9,276 bases of DNA from Bacillota bacterium (GTDB lineage: Bacteria > Bacillota > Clostridia > Peptostreptococcales > Anaerovoracaceae). The notes under the pieces are model-generated. The model saw nothing but the letters and a program-made list of their open reading frames with translations. It searched no databases and was not told the DNA's origin. The translations under genes and the position numbers were made by a program. Shown piece after piece: positions 7,137 through 9,276 of the stretch. The DNA is taken from positions 1 to 9,276 of the forward strand of contig JAFYUX010000031.1 in assembly GCA_017549385.1 (NCBI GenBank), read 5' to 3'. The number at the start of each line of letters is the position of its first letter. Position 1 is the first letter of the stretch.

Positions 7137-8162
7137 TTATAAGATCTTTCTAATCCAGCCTTCTGGAGCTTCGATACGACCCATCTGGATACCAGTGAGA
7201 GTGTCGTATAACTTCTGAGTGATAGGACCCATAGCTTCCATGCCGCTTGGGAACTCGATCATAGTACCGTGATCGTAAACTCTGCCTACTGGAGAGATAA
7301 CAGCTGCAGTACCACATAAGCCGCATTCTGCGAAATCCTTTAACTCTGAAAGGTAAACGTCTCTTTCTTCTACTTCTAAGCCGAGGTATTCCTTAGCAAC
7401 GTACATGAGAGAACGACGTGTGATAGAAGGAAGGATAGTGTCTGACTTTGGTGTAACAACCTTGCCGTCCTTTGTAACGAAGATGAAGTTTGCACCGCCA
7501 GTTTCTTCTACCTTTGTTCTTGTTGCAGCGTCGAGGTACATGTTTTCGTCGAAACCTTCGTCGTGAGCTGTAACTATAGCATGTAAGCTCATTGCGTAGT
7601 TGAGACCAGCCTTGATGTGGCCTGTACCGTTTGGAGCAGCACGGTCGAAATCACTTACCTTGATAGTGAGAGGCTTTACGCCGCCCTTGAAGTAAGGACC
7701 TACTGGAGTACAGAATACTCTGAACTGGAATTCTTCTGCTGGCTTTACGCCGATAACTGCAGAGCTTCCGAACATGTATGGTCTGATATAGAGTGATGCG
7801 CCAGAACCAAATGGAGGAACGTACGCAGCGTTTGCCTTTACAACTTCGTCGATAGCTTCTAAGAATCTGCCTTCTGGAAGAGTTGGCATTTCGAGTCTCT
7901 TGCAAGAATCGTCGAGACGAGATGCGTTGAGGTCAGGTCTGAAGCAAACGATGCTGCCATCTTCTGTTGTGTAAGCCTTGAGGCCTTCGAAACAAGTCTG
8001 TGCGTACTGGAGAACACCTGCACATTCGCTGATAACTACTGTGTTATCTGATGTGAGACCGCCTTCGTCCCAAGCGCCGCCCTTAAAATTAGTAACGTAA
8101 CGCTGTTCTGTAGGGATATAGCCAAATGAAAGATTTGCCCAGTCGATGTTTTTCTTTTCCAT
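7137..8162 (-). CDS. ilvE: Branched-chain amino-acid aminotransferase
   Basis: A PLP-dependent fold-type IV (class IV) transaminase interconverting Leu, Ile and Val with their 2-oxo acids using glutamate/2-oxoglutarate; last step of branched-chain amino-acid synthesis. The 341-residue length fits the BCAT2-like bacterial group. Landmarks are FEGLKAY (58-64), RPYMFGS (127-133), the PLP lysine in GHIKAGLNYAMS (Lys184), EETGGANF (219-226) and GTAAVISPVG (284-293) near the cofactor phosphate. A CGLC motif (280-283) directly precedes the last segment; many homologues have only one Cys or none there. The ATG at 8162-8160 has AAGGAGTGA from 8177 on the minus strand. It is monocistronic with its own promoter and terminator, divergent from the atp operon. 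The leader has no T-box. A D-amino-acid or aminodeoxychorismate enzyme is less likely given the BCAT-specific motifs. Confidence 0.95.
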   Translation of the reverse strand: MEKKNIDWANLSFGYIPTEQRYVTNFKGGAWDEGGLTSDNTVVISECAGVLQYAQTCFEGLKAYTTEDGSIVCFRPDLNASRLDDSCKRLEMPTLPEGRFLEAIDEVVKANAAYVPPFGSGASLYIRPYMFGSSAVIGVKPAEEFQFRVFCTPVGPYFKGGVKPLTIKVSDFDRAAPNGTGHIKAGLNYAMSLHAIVTAHDEGFDENMYLDAATRTKVEETGGANFIFVTKDGKVVTPKSDTILPSITRRSLMYVAKEYLGLEVEERDVYLSELKDFAECGLCGTAAVISPVGRVYDHGTMIEFPSGMEAMGPITQKLYDTLTGIQMGRIEAPEGWIRKIL

Positions 8163-8194
8163 TGTAATTCACTCCTTATATTTCTATATTTTGT

Positions 8195-8215
8195 CGGTTT
8201 TAGCCATAAAAACCG
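8195..8215 (-). repeat. Stem-loop in the ilvE leader
   Basis: CGGTTTT (8195-8201) and AAAACCG (8209-8215) form a perfect 7-bp stem with a 7-nt loop, within the roughly 84-nt ilvE leader and about 18 nt upstream of its ribosome binding site. No T-run follows on the ilvE strand that would make it a clear attenuator. It may only stabilise the transcript. Confidence 0.4.
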
Positions 8216-8252
8216 GGACTTTTAACGCTTTAAATGATAAAAGTTATCTATC

Positions 8253-8281
8253 ATTATATGTCTGCAAAATTACCGTGTCAA
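8253..8281 (-). promoter_or_regulatory. Perfect consensus ilvE promoter
   Basis: On the minus strand TTGACA (8281-8276), exactly 17 nt, then TATAAT (8258-8253): a full match to the sigma-A consensus. Transcription should start near 8246, giving an 84-nt leader. Such a strong core promoter suggests either high constitutive expression or control by a repressor. Confidence 0.88.
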
Positions 8282-8319
8282 GGAAGCTCAGAAAAAGTAC
8301 AATTCGGGCTGGCGGACAT

Positions 8320-8339
8320 AAAATTTAGATAGAAATTTT
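8320..8339. repeat. AT-rich dyad AAAATTT-N6-AAATTTT
   Basis: Perfect 7-bp arms (8320-8326 and 8333-8339) lie between the ilvE and atp promoters. Its best match to the CodY consensus AATTTTCWGAAAATT has about five mismatches of fifteen, so CodY binding is only a weak possibility. It may be an AT-rich upstream element or chance. Confidence 0.25.
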
Positions 8340-8350
8340 TTGTTTACAGG

Positions 8351-8383
8351 AGTAAAATATGCAAGGATTGTTTGTATTTTACT
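8351..8383 (+). promoter_or_regulatory. Perfect 9-bp inverted repeat upstream of atpB
   Basis: AGTAAAATA (8351-8359) and TATTTTACT (8375-8383) are exact reverse complements separated by 15 nt, with two further G-T pairs possible outside. The right arm overlaps the proposed atp -35, so it could be an operator; if transcribed from further upstream it would be a stem-loop followed by TTTTAA, a weak attenuator. Function is inferred from symmetry and position. Confidence 0.45.
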
Positions 8384-8388
8384 TTTAA
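8359..8388 (+). CDS. Possible 9-codon leader ORF
   Basis: ATG at 8359 has AGGAG at 8348-8352, 6 nt upstream, and encodes MQGLFVFYF then TAA (8386-8388), rich in Phe and Tyr. It ends 22 nt before the atpB Shine-Dalgarno and its start lies in the left arm of the inverted repeat. It would be expressed only from a promoter upstream of about 8345, for which I see no good candidate. Could easily be chance. Confidence 0.15.
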   Translation: MQGLFVFYF

Positions 8389-8400
8389 GAGGTTTAATAT
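8372..8400 (+). promoter_or_regulatory. Candidate atp operon promoter
   Basis: TTGTAT (8372-8377), 17 nt, TAATAT (8395-8400) give a plausible sigma-A promoter with a start near 8407 and a short leader of about 21 nt that still contains the complete Shine-Dalgarno. Other combinations are possible in this AT-rich stretch. Confidence 0.45.
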
Positions 8401-8410
8401 TAGTAATGGT

Positions 8411-8421
8411 AAAGGAGGTGA
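8411..8421 (+). promoter_or_regulatory. Perfect Shine-Dalgarno for atpB
   Basis: AAAGGAGGTGA is an 11-nt perfect complement of the 16S 3' end, placed 6 nt before a TTG. It fixes the atpB start at TTG 8428 rather than the downstream in-frame ATG at 8458, which has no ribosome binding site. Confidence 0.9.
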
Positions 8422-8427
8422 GGAAAC

Positions 8428-9120
8428 TTGACTTTAAACGAATATATAGAACACGCCATGTCCAACCCGACGGCATTTTCGATTCCTATCGGAAACTTCA
8501 GGCTGGATATTCCACAGACAACTGTCAGTCAGTGGATTGTTATGGCAGTTCTGATTTTACTGGCGTTTATACTTACCAGAAATCTTAAAGTCGTTCCCAC
8601 AAAAAAGCAGGCACTGCTTGAGAGCTTTTTAGAGATGATATACAACCTTTTCTACGGTGTTCTCGGAGAACACGGGAAAAGATATATACCATATCTGATG
8701 ACACTCATAATGTTTTTAGGTGCCAGCAACATACTTGGGTTATTCCATGTGGCTCCGCCGACAAAAAATATTAACGTAACGGCGGCATTGGCGATTATGA
8801 GTATTATACTCATTCAGTACGCGGCCATAAAAGCGAGAGGCGTAGGCGGATGGTTAAAACACTTCAGTCATCCGGCAAAGATTGTAACTCCTCTCAATGT
8901 TATGGAACTGGTAATCAAACCGTTCTCATTATGCATGCGACTTTTCGGTAACATCCTGGGCGCATACATAGTAATGGAACTGATTATCTACTGTGTTCCA
9001 GTGGGCGTACCGGCTGTATTCAGCTTGTATTTTGATATATTTGACGGTCTCTTGCAGGCGTACATTTTCTGCTTCTTGACGTCGTTATATATAAGTGAAG
9101 CAATCGAAATAGAAGAATAA
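8428..9120 (+). CDS. atpB: ATP synthase F0 subunit a
   Basis: Subunit a is the membrane stator part of F1F0 ATP synthase that forms the two ion half-channels against the c-ring. The 230-residue length fits the short Firmicutes form. Hydrophobic segments lie at about 33-50, 86-106, 117-134, 158-190 (including the key loop) and 196-225. The essential arginine is in SLCMRLFGN (Arg171), and LQAYIF (Gln210 region) matches the conserved last-helix glutamine. PTKNINVTAALAI (111-123) is the family's loop before a central helix. Translation begins at TTG with a perfect Shine-Dalgarno. It is the first recognisable gene of an atp operon and is followed 55 nt later by atpE; no atpI lies between it and the divergent ilvE, although many Firmicutes have atpI first. 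Confidence 0.96.
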   Translation: MTLNEYIEHAMSNPTAFSIPIGNFRLDIPQTTVSQWIVMAVLILLAFILTRNLKVVPTKKQALLESFLEMIYNLFYGVLGEHGKRYIPYLMTLIMFLGASNILGLFHVAPPTKNINVTAALAIMSIILIQYAAIKARGVGGWLKHFSHPAKIVTPLNVMELVIKPFSLCMRLFGNILGAYIVMELIIYCVPVGVPAVFSLYFDIFDGLLQAYIFCFLTSLYISEAIEIEE

Positions 9121-9125
9121 AACCA

Positions 9126-9147
9126 GGATCTCAGATAGATCCGTTTT
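9126..9147 (+). promoter_or_regulatory. Hairpin between atpB and atpE
   Basis: GGATCT (9126-9131) and AGATCC (9137-9142) form a 6-bp stem with a 5-nt loop, followed by GTTTTAAAA. It is too weak for an efficient terminator inside an essential operon. It may be a partial attenuator or an RNA-processing or stability element that helps atpE be made in excess of atpB, as the c-ring stoichiometry requires; this is inference. Confidence 0.4.
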
Positions 9148-9175
9148 AAAAGATAAAAATCGGAGGTAATTTAAA

Positions 9176-9276
9176 ATGACAGGATTAATCGCAATTGGCG
9201 CTGGTATCGCTGTATTAACAGGTCTTGGCGCAGGTTTAGGTATCGGTATCGCAGCAGGTAAGGCAACAGAAGCTAT
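9176..9276 (+). CDS. atpE: ATP synthase F0 subunit c, N-terminal part
   Basis: Subunit c forms the rotating proteolipid ring. Only 33 codons are present before the window ends. ATG 9176 has GGAGGT at 9162-9167, 8 nt upstream. The peptide opens MTGLIAIGAGIAVLTG and continues with the glycine-rich first helix GLGAGLGIGIAAGKATEA, typical of clostridial c subunits. In Na+-coupled rings such as that of Ilyobacter the GxGxGQG segment carries a Gln ligand; here that position is Ile23, which favours H+ coupling, though the key carboxylate on helix 2 lies outside the window. Second gene of the atp operon, 55 nt after atpB. Confidence 0.93.
   Translation, partial: MTGLIAIGAGIAVLTGLGAGLGIGIAAGKATEA

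Noticed and set aside
8163..8260. T-box riboswitch in the ilvE leader
   Set aside because: The leader is about 84 nt, has no T-box sequence (AGGGTGG-like) and no terminator/antiterminator pair.
8322..8336. CodY box
   Set aside because: Best alignment leaves about five mismatches of fifteen; too poor to call.
8340..8588. 82-codon plus-strand ORF overlapping the atpB start
   Set aside because: It begins at a TTG with no ribosome binding site, overlaps atpB in another frame, and its second half is just an out-of-frame reading of atpB.
1..9276. Mobile elements, CRISPR arrays, tRNA/rRNA genes, defence or toxin-antitoxin systems
   Set aside because: No transposase, integrase, repeat-spacer pattern, tRNA cloverleaf or matching protein motifs were seen; all long coding frames are housekeeping genes.

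Overview
The window reads as ordinary chromosome from a moderate-GC Firmicute, most likely class Clostridia. Supporting signs are near-perfect AAAGGAGGTGA-type ribosome binding sites, sigma-A-type promoters, a Firmicutes-type LexA (GAAC-N4-GTTC) SOS box, a uvrB-uvrA operon, a Gram-positive-length F0 subunit a and a clostridial-looking c subunit. The genus cannot be named from the sequence alone. I see no insertion sequence, integrase, phage gene, tRNA, rRNA, CRISPR array or toxin-antitoxin pair.

Layout, left to right. Positions 1-60 (minus) hold the first 20 codons of an amidohydrolase-family decarboxylase that runs off the left edge. Positions 61-563 are an AT-rich divergent intergenic region with several dyads, a LexA box and promoters facing both ways. 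Positions 564-5400 (plus) are uvrB then uvrA, 10 nt apart, an SOS-type nucleotide excision repair operon ending at a hairpin terminator (5408-5442). Positions 5545-6990 (plus) are a monocistronic nicotinate phosphoribosyltransferase (NAD salvage) with its own promoter and a strong terminator (6999-7031). Positions 7137-8162 (minus) are a branched-chain amino-acid aminotransferase (ilvE), convergent with the previous gene, with its own terminator (7091-7120) and a consensus TTGACA-N17-TATAAT promoter. Positions 8163-8427 form a second divergent regulatory region. Positions 8428-9120 (plus) are atpB (F0 subunit a), started at a TTG, followed by the first 33 codons of atpE (F0 subunit c) at the right edge. 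These open an F1F0 ATP synthase operon without atpI immediately before it.

The genes form independent units: DNA repair, NAD salvage, branched-chain amino-acid metabolism and energy coupling. I found no convincing undescribed multi-gene system. The most interesting material is regulatory: the dyads and the shared promoter-like block upstream of uvrB, and the perfect 9-bp inverted repeat and tiny possible leader ORF upstream of atpB. Protein-level curiosities are a CX2H first zinc module in UvrA, a CGLC motif in IlvE, and an Ile at the position that is Gln in Na+-coupled c subunits.
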